Assembly: GCF_000144645.1 (NCBI RefSeq)
Contig: NC_014377.1
Coordinates: 434,001 to 498,000, forward strand
Source: Thermosediminibacter oceani DSM 16646
GTDB lineage: Bacteria; Bacillota; Thermosediminibacteria; Thermosediminibacterales; Thermosediminibacteraceae
Direction: 5' to 3'
DNA length: 64,000 nt
The notes under the pieces were generated by a model that did no database searches, was not told the DNA's origin, and saw nothing but the letters and a program-made list of their open reading frames with translations. The position numbers and the translations under genes were made by a program. Below are positions 1 through 7,397 of the stretch, one piece after another. Every line of letters starts with the position of its first letter. Positions within the stretch are counted from its first letter, which is position 1.

Positions 1-2
1 TG

Positions 3-3000
3 TCCAAGACTACCTTCAACGACTCCGTAACCAAGACTCTGACCGCCGGGACCCACAGCCTGGTGTTAAAGGTAACCGACGGTGTAGGCAGGACGACGAC
101 ATATACAAAATCCATCACGGTCCAGCCTGGATCTCCACCCCCGCCACCTCCTGGCAACATCAATGCTGATCTTAAGATGACTCTTAATCCGCCAAAATTG
201 AAGACTGGCACAACGGGGGATATAAACGTCTCACTCGACGCCAGCGGGTGCACTTCCACCGGCAGCGGGCCTTTTGCATATCGCTGGTGGGTAAAGCTGA
301 ACGGAACGTATATTACGCCTTCCGATGGCGTCAACCCTGGCGACGGAAGCCCATACTTCTCAATTGTGGCCAAAAAAGCAAAGCCCGGCGACGTAATATG
401 GGCTAAGGTCAAAGTACACGATTATTCACTCAACAAATCCAGCGAGGCGGAGACGCAAAGGACTGTTCTGGAAGAAGGTGTGGAACCTCCGGAAGAACCG
501 GAACCCGAGCCCGACCCCGGGCCGACCAACACCCCACCTGTTGCTAGGTTCTCGATGCCATCGAAAACCGGCCAGGGTACGACCGTAAACGTCACGAACA
601 GGTCTTATGACCTGGACGGCGAGATAGTGGACGTCGAATGGGACGTTTCTCCTTCTTCCGGCGTTGATGAAAATCTGGGCTTTGACGGAGGTACGATAAC
701 CTTTGACCGAACGGGGACTTACGATGTTACCCTTACCGTCTGGGACGACTTCGGTGACAGTGACAGCACAACGAAGACCATCGAAGTTACGAACGAGCCG
801 CCTGAAGCAGTCATATCGGCTCCAGTTGAGGTTATTCAGGGCGACGATGTGGTAATACGCTCCAATTCCTACGATCCGGACGGCGAGATATCCACCCATC
901 GGTGGTCAATATTGCCTTCAGAAGGAGTAATGGGGACGCTGGACGGCGAAAAGTCTACAATATGGTTTGACAAAACGGGAGAATACACTATTAGCCTTAC
1001 CGTCGAGGACGAATTCGGCCTTGAGGATACAACCCAGAAAACAATCACCGTGAAACCCGCAATTCCGGTAGCATACTTCGATTATTCTGGAACCCTGAAA
1101 GAAAACCGCAAAATAGTGCTTGACGCCTCCGGCAGCCGCACTTCCGAACGCTATCCGATGGTGTGGGAAGCCACCGAGTGGCAGATCATACCGCCAGCCG
1201 GAGGGTCGGAGTCGGACATAAAAATAGTTTCGTCGCCCGACATGAAGACCAGGACGGTGCTGTTCAAGAAGGCCGGAGATTATACCGTTCGAGTAAGGGT
1301 GAAAAACAGCGCCGGCCATTATTCCGAATGGTACGAAAAAGTCCTCACCATATATCCCGACTTGCCACCGATTGCCGACTTCTACGTATATAAGACGGTC
1401 TTGCGGAACCCCGACGATGAAAACTACGCCAGCATCCAGCTTTTTGACATAAGCTATTCCTCCGATGGGGATACAATAAATTCGCGGATATGGCGCTATA
1501 AATACGACAGCGACAATGATGGGAGTTTCGACGATGAAAGCTGGGTTGTCCTCGACGATGGGAACAACCTGTCACCAATATTAAAGACAAAAAACGTAGG
1601 GAAATATCTTTTTGAATTGAGTGTAAAGGAAGGATTCGGAGAAGAAACCATACCAGAATTCATATCACCGTCAGACTATAGAACCGCCGACACCTCGGAT
1701 AAGCCGATAAACGATAAGGTATGCGAATTAATAAACCTTCGGCCCGTGGTTGACTTCGAGGTATTGAAGAAAGTTAAAGCTGATGTGGTATTTACCATAG
1801 GGCAAGCAGGTCAAAAAACTCAAGATTTAGATAGTAAGATTAATCAATATATTAAACCAAAACTAGCAGCCAAAAATATCGATGCCCAGATTTCATCAAT
1901 ACAAACACGAATCATTGACTCAAAGACGAATTTCACATGGGAGAAATACGACCATGGCAAGGGTAAAGTAATCGGAAACGATATATATTTCTACGGCTAC
2001 ACTCAAAGAGGTTATTCGGACTTCTGGTATAGCGACGATCAGACACCTGGTAAAAAAACTTTTACTTTTGTTCTTAATGAAAATCAGGTTTATTATCATT
2101 CTTTCTATGGTGGAGGTTTTATTTTCGGGGCAAAAAAATATACCGATGGTACCTTTGAAGGATATGTCCTTCTATTTGACCAATCTACCGCCAGCATCAA
2201 AAGAATTCCACGAGTGAGCATGAGCCAGTATAGCAATACTGATGGTGACTTTGGGTATGTGCATCTTATAGGTGTTCCAAAGCAAAAAGGAGTACACAAT
2301 ATTAAAGTTGAAATAGACGGTATCAAAGTAAAGGTCTGGGATAACAATAATTTGATTATTGACTATACCTTACCTCAAAAAATAGGCGAAGGCTTTGGTA
2401 TAGTGGCAGACCATAATTCACATGACTGCGACGAAACCTCCACCTTTATATTTGGTAACCTGGTAATGAACTTTGAAAACGGCAAATCTCTCGACGAAGC
2501 CCTTAAAACTACCACCTGGAGGGACAACTCCATCCGGTTCCTGGTCAATATTAGCGACATAGAGCTTCCAGAACTCAACGACCCCATTAAACTGGGTGAC
2601 ATATTATCCAGGACGCTCTCCGCCGATGCGTATTTCGTGGGTCTCGGGACGGATACCAACAGGGCTCAGTATCAAACCTTCATTGCCAGGAACGACGGAA
2701 AAGGTACGTTCTTCTACAACACAAACATGGATACGGCATTAAACCAGACCGCAGACTACATTATCAGCGTGATCGAGTCAATACCTAAGCTCCTGGAGCA
2801 GTATGTACTCCTCGGCGAAGAAGTTACCTACAACACTTATTACAGCGATCCCGAAACCGACCCGAAATATCAGGAGCGCTGGATATACCAGCACGACCCG
2901 AACTATTTCGAAAACAGCCTCGGCCTTGCGCCTTTTAGCGGCCAGTATCTTTCCGGCCCAGTAACTGTCTTCGATAAAGTCGGTAAATACGAGGTCCAAT

Positions 3001-4799
3001 TCCAGGCCCGTGACAACCCGAAGGCCGACAACCGCTTCGACAACTACCGTCTCTGGAGCTACATGCCGCTTAATAAATTGGTGCTTTATGTCCACAGAAA
3101 GCCGGTTGCCTCATTCACGGCAAACTTAACCCCGGTCGGAACCGCATCACAGACGATTATCGAAGATTTCGAGGATACAAATTATGAGTTTAGTTTTTCC
3201 GGTAATTGGGGCAGGAGCACAGCTCAGAGGTATGCAGGGCAGTACTCATATAAAAGCGCCTCAATAAGCCATAGTTCGACAACCTCGACGCAGTTCACTT
3301 TTACTATACCGTCGGGCGCGACAAACGCAAAGATTAGTTTTTATTACCTCGTAAGATCCGAAGCTAACTATGATTTTTTCAACTTCTATATAAACGGGAA
3401 CAGGCTTATCCATGATTCAGGTTACGGTAGCTGGAAATATTTTTCTTACCCGTTATCTCCCGGAACATATACGTTTAAATTCGAATATACGAAAGACGGA
3501 TCCGTAAACAGATACGATGACGCTGCTTATGTAGATAATATCACTGTTCAGCATGATGGGGTTATAACCTCATACAACGTCCAGCTTAGCTCGACCTCTT
3601 ACGATCTGGACCATCAGTCGGAGCCGGGGAAAGGTATCACCCAGGAAGAATGGAAGTGGAAAGAGGTTACAGCCACATCCTGGAATTCCGGTAAACCGTC
3701 AACCCTGGGCGTAAACAAGACTTATATCGTATGGCTCAGGGTTAAGGACAAGGAAGAGGCCTGGAGCGATCCTTACGTCTCGGTGCTTTCAACGATGCAG
3801 GTAAATCTTGCCCCAATAGCAATGTTCACGGTCGACCCGAATACGCAGGTAGTAAACAAAACTATCTCCATATCGGACATGAGCTACGACCCAAACGGTG
3901 ACCCCATCGCAGAATGGTCATGGCGCGTCCAGAAACCTGACGGGACGTGGATAAATTACGGCAGCACGCCGCCGACTAACATACCTTCGCTGGGGGTTGG
4001 GACGTATACGATAGAGCTTAAAGTCCGGGACAATCCGCAATTCGGGACGACTTTGTGGTCTGAACCGTATACCCAGCAGGTAACGGTTATAGCGGACAAC
4101 AACAAGCCGGTGGCGAGGTTTACCATCAGCCCCAACCCCGTAGTAGCCGACGAGCCTTACACCATAAGCGACACCAGCTACGACCCCGACGGCGATCCCA
4201 TCGTGGCCAGAGAGTGGAAAGTGCAGAAGCCAGACGGAACCTGGGTAACGATAAACCAGTGGAAGCCTACCTTCGGCGACGACGGAACATATAAGATACA
4301 ATTAAGAGTTTTGGATGATCCAAGCCGTCGACATCCGGCATTAACGCCGATGTGGTCCGACCCATACGTTGTGACTGTGCAGGTCCAGGGGCGTTTAATC
4401 GTAATCGGCGATTCCAATAAGACCACATACAAAGCCGGAGAAGCCATGATACTCTATGCCAGGACCGAAGGAAAAGCTTACCGGGTGGAGGCCAGGATGT
4501 GGTATCCAAAGAATGAATTCAGTTCCTCGAACGTTACAACCTTGGTACCGGATACTCCCCTGACTTCACCTCCGCAGGACGTGATGACCTGGCATACGAA
4601 ACACACAAAGGCAGAAGGAAGAGACGTTGTTGTAATTATCCCCAAAAACATGCCCGACGGAAACTACCAGGTAGTATTCACCGCCTATAAGCAGTTAGCC
4701 GGCGGCGGGACGAAGACGGCGACGGACACCATCACGGTGAGGGTAAAGGGCACGATATACGACCATTCGAAATCGCAGATCATCGGCCCGCGGTTCTGA
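3..4799 (+). CDS. Large PKD-repeat surface protein (5' end missing)
   Basis: The reading frame is open to the left edge, so this is the C-terminal part (about 1,598 residues) of a longer protein; the first in-frame GTG at 63 is internal. PKD-type beta-sandwich repeats are seen at about nt 535-790, 793-1055, 1060-1350, 3808-4090 and 4100-4385, each opening with a PPVARF-like strand and carrying the SYDPDGD motif. Proline-rich linkers lie near 137 and 487-540. A jelly-roll-like module (about 3156-3550, starting IIEDFEDTNYEFSFSGNW) and a non-PKD module (about 1740-3090) sit between the repeats. No catalytic motif or membrane anchor is visible at the C-terminus. PKD arrays are known from extracellular adhesins and polymer-degrading enzymes; surface location and adhesion are inferred. 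The part at about 1780-2480 is visibly more AT-rich than its flanks. Confidence 0.85.
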   Translation, partial: SKTTFNDSVTKTLTAGTHSLVLKVTDGVGRTTTYTKSITVQPGSPPPPPPGNINADLKMTLNPPKLKTGTTGDINVSLDASGCTSTGSGPFAYRWWVKLNGTYITPSDGVNPGDGSPYFSIVAKKAKPGDVIWAKVKVHDYSLNKSSEAETQRTVLEEGVEPPEEPEPEPDPGPTNTPPVARFSMPSKTGQGTTVNVTNRSYDLDGEIVDVEWDVSPSSGVDENLGFDGGTITFDRTGTYDVTLTVWDDFGDSDSTTKTIEVTNEPPEAVISAPVEVIQGDDVVIRSNSYDPDGEISTHRWSILPSEGVMGTLDGEKSTIWFDKTGEYTISLTVEDEFGLEDTTQKTITVKPAIPVAYFDYSGTLKENRKIVLDASGSRTSERYPMVWEATEWQIIPPAGGSESDIKIVSSPDMKTRTVLFKKAGDYTVRVRVKNSAGHYSEWYEKVLTIYPDLPPIADFYVYKTVLRNPDDENYASIQLFDISYSSDGDTINSRIWRYKYDSDNDGSFDDESWVVLDDGNNLSPILKTKNVGKYLFELSVKEGFGEETIPEFISPSDYRTADTSDKPINDKVCELINLRPVVDFEVLKKVKADVVFTIGQAGQKTQDLDSKINQYIKPKLAAKNIDAQISSIQTRIIDSKTNFTWEKYDHGKGKVIGNDIYFYGYTQRGYSDFWYSDDQTPGKKTFTFVLNENQVYYHSFYGGGFIFGAKKYTDGTFEGYVLLFDQSTASIKRIPRVSMSQYSNTDGDFGYVHLIGVPKQKGVHNIKVEIDGIKVKVWDNNNLIIDYTLPQKIGEGFGIVADHNSHDCDETSTFIFGNLVMNFENGKSLDEALKTTTWRDNSIRFLVNISDIELPELNDPIKLGDILSRTLSADAYFVGLGTDTNRAQYQTFIARNDGKGTFFYNTNMDTALNQTADYIISVIESIPKLLEQYVLLGEEVTYNTYYSDPETDPKYQERWIYQHDPNYFENSLGLAPFSGQYLSGPVTVFDKVGKYEVQFQARDNPKADNRFDNYRLWSYMPLNKLVLYVHRKPVASFTANLTPVGTASQTIIEDFEDTNYEFSFSGNWGRSTAQRYAGQYSYKSASISHSSTTSTQFTFTIPSGATNAKISFYYLVRSEANYDFFNFYINGNRLIHDSGYGSWKYFSYPLSPGTYTFKFEYTKDGSVNRYDDAAYVDNITVQHDGVITSYNVQLSSTSYDLDHQSEPGKGITQEEWKWKEVTATSWNSGKPSTLGVNKTYIVWLRVKDKEEAWSDPYVSVLSTMQVNLAPIAMFTVDPNTQVVNKTISISDMSYDPNGDPIAEWSWRVQKPDGTWINYGSTPPTNIPSLGVGTYTIELKVRDNPQFGTTLWSEPYTQQVTVIADNNKPVARFTISPNPVVADEPYTISDTSYDPDGDPIVAREWKVQKPDGTWVTINQWKPTFGDDGTYKIQLRVLDDPSRRHPALTPMWSDPYVVTVQVQGRLIVIGDSNKTTYKAGEAMILYARTEGKAYRVEARMWYPKNEFSSSNVTTLVPDTPLTSPPQDVMTWHTKHTKAEGRDVVVIIPKNMPDGNYQVVFTAYKQLAGGGTKTATDTITVRVKGTIYDHSKSQIIGPRF

Positions 4800-4810
4800 C
4801 ATTAAATGGC

Positions 4811-4900
4811 GAGCCTCTGGTGGGCTCCATGCGGGGTCAAAATTTTGGGCACCTCCGCTTAACGGGCTTACGCCCCGGCGGAAGTGCCCTCTTACAAAAG
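4811..4900 (-). repeat. Structured repeat, copy 1 (GNRA-capped hairpin)
   Basis: Read on the minus strand this forms a long hairpin, GGGCAC-UCCGC paired with GCGGA-GUGCCC, topped by GGGC-GUAA-GCCC, a GNRA tetraloop. A second small hairpin follows (GAGCC, variable loop, GGCTC). A near-identical copy lies at 5870-5960, where the loop of the second hairpin differs but its stem is kept. This suggests an RNA-level structure. Family unknown. Confidence 0.6.
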
Positions 4901-4914
4901 CGGTATAAAAATAA

Positions 4915-4938
4915 CAACAACCCCGGCCTCCGGCCGGG
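4915..4938 (-). terminator. Rho-independent terminator (minus strand)
   Basis: On the minus strand CCCGGCC-GGA-GGCCGGG is followed by GTTGTTGTTATTTTT, a strong GC hairpin plus T-rich tail. A related hairpin lies at 9695-9712. What it terminates is unclear, because no gene lies upstream on this strand. Confidence 0.5.
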
Positions 4939-4939
4939 T

Positions 4940-5172
4940 AAATTATCGCCTCACGGCCTTTGCTATTATAACATCCCGGCCTTGAGCTCCGGCAAGGGGT
5001 CCGCTTCGCCGCGGTGAGCATAAACGGCCTCCGCCCCGCCTTTGGCGGGTCCCCTCCAATTATCCCTCCCCGCGCCCCTTGCCTCCGCCTGGCCGGGACC
5101 TTCTTTGGTAGCCAAGCCGTGAGGCGGCTCCCGGCAGGGACGGAGTCGGGAGTGCCGGGCAATGAAAGGAGG
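4940..5172. other. GC-rich non-coding stretch with degenerate hairpins
   Basis: No credible gene. The stretch is unusually GC-rich and holds several short inverted repeats. Its right part (about 5110-5165, minus strand) contains GTCCCTGC-GGGAGCC followed by a GGCT half-stem, resembling the second hairpin of the repeats at 4811 and 5870 and the segment at 9715-9770. It looks like a decayed or divergent member of the same structured family. Confidence 0.35.
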
Positions 5173-5174
5173 TG

Positions 5175-5202
5175 AAAACAAAAAAGCCGGTGTTGTCCGG
5201 CT
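5175..5202 (-). terminator. Minus-strand terminator upstream of peptide unit A
   Basis: On the minus strand GCCGG-ACAACA-CCGGC is followed by TTTTTTGTTTT. The same hairpin with a changed loop-proximal pair recurs at about 10782-10803, so it belongs to the repeated unit. Confidence 0.6.
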
Positions 5203-5222
5203 CTGCAAAACTTTGGTATAAT
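5193..5222 (+). promoter_or_regulatory. Promoter of peptide unit A
   Basis: TTGTCC at 5193-5198 and TATAAT at 5217-5222 are 18 bp apart. The TATAAT and the following AGGCAAGTGG are conserved in the remnant near 10813-10848. The expected transcript starts near 5229. Confidence 0.55.
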
Positions 5223-5228
5223 TAAAAT

Positions 5229-5360
5229 TGTTAAGGCAAGTGGTTAAATACCCCTCCCTTGTTCGAGAGGTCGAAGGGTTCGAAGCCTGACGGCCTCACT
5301 TAGAGGTGCCGGTGTTTGGCGGTGTGGAATCTCACACCGCAAGGGAGGGGGTGATGCGAT
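5229..5360 (+). ncRNA. Structured leader of peptide unit A, covers the ribosome-binding site
   Basis: CCCTCCCTT (5252-5260) pairs with AAGGGAGGG (5341-5349). The latter is also the Shine-Dalgarno sequence of the small gene at 5361, so the closing stem would mask it. Inside is a hairpin GCGGTGTG-GAATCT-CACACCGC and a conserved block GAGGTGCCGGTG. The second copy at 8905-9019 keeps the closing stem and the inner hairpin through G-C to G-U and compensating changes. The class is not one I recognise; riboswitch, RNA thermometer or type I toxin leader are all open. Confidence 0.6.
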
Positions 5361-5450
5361 ATGCAATATATACTCACCATTGCAAAATCGCTGCTGAAAA
5401 TTGAGTTCGAAATTGAAATAAAAATAATCATAAAAAAGAAAGTAGCTTAG
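5361..5450 (+). CDS. 29-residue peptide of repeated unit A
   Basis: ATG lies 11 bases after GGGAGGGGG. The peptide has a hydrophobic N-terminal half (MQYILTIAKSLL), then alternating acidic/hydrophobic residues (KIEFEIEIKIII) and a basic tail (KKKVA). The peptide of copy B (9020-9103) shares SLL, the EIE block and the KKK tail although the nucleotides differ, which supports translation. The 3' end overlaps the terminator of the opposing small RNA. A membrane-active toxin-like peptide is one inference; a leader peptide is another. No known family recognised. Confidence 0.6.
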   Translation: MQYILTIAKSLLKIEFEIEIKIIIKKKVA

Positions 5451-5512
5451 AGAAAGCTACTATACCCTAACTGACTCGCTAGTATTTTCCACACTTGCCT
5501 CATCGGCACCTC
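5432..5512 (-). ncRNA. Convergent small RNA of unit A (candidate antisense regulator)
   Basis: Predicted RNA of about 80 nt from the promoter at 5519-5548 to a terminator GTAGCTT-TCTC-TAAGCTAC followed by TTTCTTTTTT. Its 3' part is antisense to the stop codon and last codons of the peptide. Its first 26 nt (complement of 5487-5512) nearly repeat the leader segment 5303-5328 in the same sense. A full plus-strand transcript could therefore fold its 3' end back on its leader. Confidence 0.55.
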
Positions 5513-5518
5513 ATTTAT

Positions 5519-5548
5519 ATTATACCTCTTTTAATTCGTATTTATCAA
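5519..5548 (-). promoter_or_regulatory. Promoter of the convergent RNA, unit A
   Basis: Minus strand TTGATA (5548-5543) and TATAAT (5524-5519), spacing 18. Both boxes and the spacing are identical in copy B at 9177-9206, although the spacer differs. Confidence 0.65.
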
Positions 5549-5622
5549 TAGTTTTTTAAAAAGACTATCGTTAGGTACGGTTCGTGGAAAGGTGTCTTTC
5601 CGCCCAAAATTAAAATTTGGAC
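5545..5622 (-). pseudogene. Tail of a serine-recombinase-like gene
   Basis: A minus-strand frame ending LGGKTPFHEPYLTIVFLKNY resembles the C-terminal EPCLTIPLSVEWK end of the recombinase fragment at 6956-7309. Its TGA stop lies inside the -35 box of the small-RNA promoter, so the RNA begins directly behind the recombinase remnant. Only the tail is present. Confidence 0.4.
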
Positions 5623-5719
5623 GGAAAAATTAACGAATAGAACAGATATTCGCCATTGTTAAACCCTTGATATTCTTAGCATATCCATAAATCATGATAT
5701 AAAAGAATAAGTTATACAA

Positions 5720-5767
5720 GCACTCGTAATGCGCAGGTCGTGGGTTCGAATCCCACCATCAGCTCCA
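5720..5767 (+). other. 3' fragment of tRNA-Thr (CGT): probable attachment scar
   Basis: The segment contains an anticodon loop with CGT, the 3' anticodon-stem strand TGCGC, variable loop AGGTC, a complete T arm (GTGGG-TTCGAAT-CCCAC), the 3' acceptor strand CATCAGC and T-CCA. The D arm and 5' acceptor strand GCTGATG are absent, and pairing of the anticodon stem stops two bases short. A tRNA 3' end without its 5' half is what remains at the far end of an element integrated into a tRNA gene. No intact copy lies in this window. Confidence 0.75.
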
Positions 5768-5775
5768 GAGAACAT

Positions 5776-5808
5776 AAAGCTTCCGGGATTTTTCCCGGAA
5801 GCTTTTTT
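5776..5808 (+). terminator. Terminator behind the tRNA fragment
   Basis: AAAGCTTCCGGGA-TTT-TCCCGGAAGCTTT followed by T residues, immediately downstream of the tRNA 3' fragment. It may be the original tRNA terminator or one copied with the attachment site. Confidence 0.75.
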
Positions 5809-5869
5809 GGTTAGGTTCTGTCGGTATCTGGTATATAAAAAGTATCCTTCAAAACCTCGGCCCAACATC

Positions 5870-5960
5870 GAGCCTCTAACCGGCTCCATGCAGGGTCTGA
5901 TTTAAGGGCACCTCCGCTTAACGGGCTTACGCCCTGGCGGAAGTGCCCCTGTTGTAAAAG
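5870..5960 (-). repeat. Structured repeat, copy 2 (GNRA-capped hairpin)
   Basis: Second copy of the repeat at 4811-4900. The main stem and the GTAA tetraloop are unchanged; the small second hairpin keeps the stem GAGCC/GGCTC but has a different loop. The two copies lie about 1.06 kb apart, on either side of peptide unit A and the tRNA scar. Confidence 0.6.
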
Positions 5961-6142
5961 CTAGAAAGACCTGGGGTCACTGGACCCATAAAGCCAGCAG
6001 GTATAACATTGGCCTTATTTAATCATTCATCTGAAAAAATCACTCTACGATACATAGGAATTTCTCAGGCTCCTATGATGAATTGTATAGCTAAGTGTAG
6101 TTTTAAAAATAATATATACTGGAAGTTTAACTCGGACAGTGC

Positions 6143-6285
6143 TTGAAGAATTATATTCTATACTGTATTATAGTATTGAAGGTTCTCCGATGCTAGCAAC
6201 ATCGGAGAACCTGGTAGGTAGTATACCCAACTAATGATAAATACACAGGATACTTTCAGACTGCTTTTAGGCAGCTTTTTTTTCT
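6143..6285 (+). ncRNA. Candidate RNA antitoxin, convergent to the toxin at 6267-6374
   Basis: TTGAAG (6143-6148) and TATTAT (6166-6171) are 17 bp apart. The predicted RNA starts near 6178 and carries a strong hairpin with 12-bp arms GGTTCTCCGATG/CATCGGAGAACC (6181-6211). It ends at CTGC-TTTTAG-GCAG plus eight T near 6285. It overlaps the 3' end of the small toxin gene on the other strand, the arrangement known from TxpA/RatA and BsrG/SR4 of Bacillus subtilis. Confidence 0.5.
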
Positions 6286-6374
6286 GTCTTTATGTTCGTG
6301 TTCGTGACCATAATCGTGAGTGAGATAACATCTAAAATTAGCTGAAGCAAGAGGATAACTTCTGTTATTGTCAT
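6267..6374 (-). CDS. Small hydrophobic type I toxin-like peptide (35 aa)
   Basis: ATG at 6374 follows GGGGGTGG on the minus strand. The peptide begins MTITEVILLLQLILDVISL and ends in a charged tail (KTEKKAA): a single hydrophobic segment with a basic end, as in the holin-like TxpA/YonT/BsrG toxins. An extended -10 (TGC TATAAT, 6429-6434) lies upstream, and a convergent RNA gene overlaps its 3' end. Expected role: membrane toxin held in check by antisense RNA. Assigned by architecture; not tested by search. Confidence 0.6.
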   Translation of the reverse strand: MTITEVILLLQLILDVISLTIMVTNTNIKTEKKAA

Positions 6375-6428
6375 CTTTACCACCCCCTTTGCTGCGTTTT
6401 TGCCAGGGTATAACTACCTGCCTTTTTT

Positions 6429-6434
6429 ATTATA
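6429..6434 (-). promoter_or_regulatory. Extended -10 promoter of the toxin-like gene
   Basis: On the minus strand TGC precedes TATAAT, an extended -10. No clear -35 is seen 17 bp upstream. The implied leader before the ATG at 6374 is about 45-50 nt. Confidence 0.45.
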
Positions 6435-6475
6435 GCATCCTCTTTTTTTATAATAGAAAACGATTCAAAAAAAAA

Positions 6476-6659
6476 TCAAGTTTTAGGATAGACAAAATTT
6501 AAAAATTCATCCTTTGAAAGTTTTGCAAGAACCTGGGCAATTGTTACTGCATCTACTTAGTTCAGATTAGCTTTTATTAGGGCTTCCGTATTATAGAACG
6601 TATCGCTTAAGAACTGTGATAATCCCACACCTACACCAAGGTCGGATAAGCAAACAAAC
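6476..6659 (-). pseudogene. Eroded coding remnant, transposase-like
   Basis: A minus-strand frame with one internal stop reads, in part, LSDLGVGVGLSQFLSDTFYN and VDAVTIAQVLAKLSKDEFL, then ends FVYPKT. The composition is protein-like, but the frame starts after a stop and has no ribosome-binding site. I suspect a decayed transposase C-terminus; the family is not recognised. The rest of 6440-6890 shows nothing I can identify. Confidence 0.3.
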
Positions 6660-6892
6660 TACCCTAAACTATATTGCCTAAGGATTAGAGTGATTCAACT
6701 CCGGCTCTTTATTCTGATTTCATAGCAATTGCCCATATCTTTTATGCTTTTTATCTTGGCCAGCTGAGACCCTCGTGTTATAGTATACTCTTTCAAATTT
6801 AACCTTCTATAAATTATTAACGAAAAATGAGTTGGAAAGTTTATCTTTTATCATACTACCTTCTAAATTTTTAGTAATAATATCTAAATCTC

Positions 6893-7029
6893 CATATATC
6901 AGCTTTCATTATCAATTTCTTTACTTTCAATCCGTCAATTGATGAAAAGCAAGGCTTAAACGTAATTATCGGAGTAAATAATTTTCCATTCCACGGAAAG
7001 GGGTATCGTCAGGCACGGTTCGCCTCCAC
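6893..7029. repeat. Direct repeat, left copy, flanking the fluoride cassette
   Basis: About 137 bp that recur at 8563-8706 with a few substitutions and small indels. Both copies contain, on the minus strand, the last 20-odd codons of a serine recombinase (PCLTIPLSVEWKIIYS) and the sequence downstream of it. The left copy is more degraded in the downstream frame. Confidence 0.7.
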
Positions 7030-7309
7030 CAAGATTACCCCTTTCCGTTTCGAATTTAATATTTATTTTTAGAGAAGTATCTATCCTATCGGGATGGATT
7101 ATTATTTTATCTACAAAGGTCTCAATTATTTTCCTTTTAGCCTTAGGATTATCACTTAAAGGGGATTCCTTACAGTGCTTTAAATAGTTTATTATTTTTT
7201 CGCTATCCAGCCAGCTATATTTAGCTGCTTTTAGTTCGGCCAGTCTATTATCACATTGAATCATGGGAGCGATCAGAGAAGAATATAAAGAATTCATAGA
7301 GGTGGCCAA
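6956..7309 (-). pseudogene. C-terminal fragment of a large serine recombinase
   Basis: 117 residues with the look of the C-terminal region of large serine recombinases: a charged helical part (CDNRLAELKAAKYSWLDSEK), then FVDKIIIHPDRIDTSLKINI, then EPCLTIPLSVEWK. The N-terminal catalytic domain with its active-site serine is absent and no intact start is evident. The upstream part runs into an unrelated plus-strand fragment at 7263. Its last 25 codons lie inside the direct repeat 6893-7029. It is a remnant of a site-specific integration element, too short to be active. Confidence 0.6.
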
Positions 7310-7397
7310 CAGACTTATGAAAACAATAAATAGAACCGTAAGAAAGAAAAAGACCCCAGTTTTTGCTTATCAAGACCTAAATTTTAAAGAGCTTTAA
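7263..7397 (+). pseudogene. Short coding fragment, possible transposase C-terminus
   Basis: An open stretch of 44 codons (beginning MGAIREEYKEFIEVANRLMK, ending AYQDLNFKEL) with no ribosome-binding site. It ends two bases after the start of the long inverted repeat at 7395-7458. It overlaps the recombinase fragment head to head. The position before a perfect-stem hairpin suggests the 3' end of an insertion sequence. Family unknown. Confidence 0.3.

Noticed and set aside
4695-5208. Overlapping GC-rich minus-strand frames after the PKD gene
   Set aside because: Low-complexity Arg/Gly/Pro-rich translations with no ribosome-binding sites over a stretch full of hairpins.
5692-5889. Open frame of 65 codons on the minus strand containing GGIRTHDLRI
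   Set aside because: This string is the translation of the antisense of a tRNA 3' half, a well-known source of false proteins. The region is the tRNA-Thr fragment and its terminator.
6001-6140. Plus-strand fragment reading SSEKITLRYIGISQAPMMN
   Set aside because: Protein-like but short, without start or ribosome-binding site. Possibly transposon debris, but I cannot support a family.
6977-7031. Group II intron domain V-like hairpin (AGGCACGGTTCGCCT)
   Set aside because: The same bases on the minus strand encode the conserved recombinase ending EPCLTI in several copies, and there is no reverse transcriptase or catalytic triad in a domain V context.
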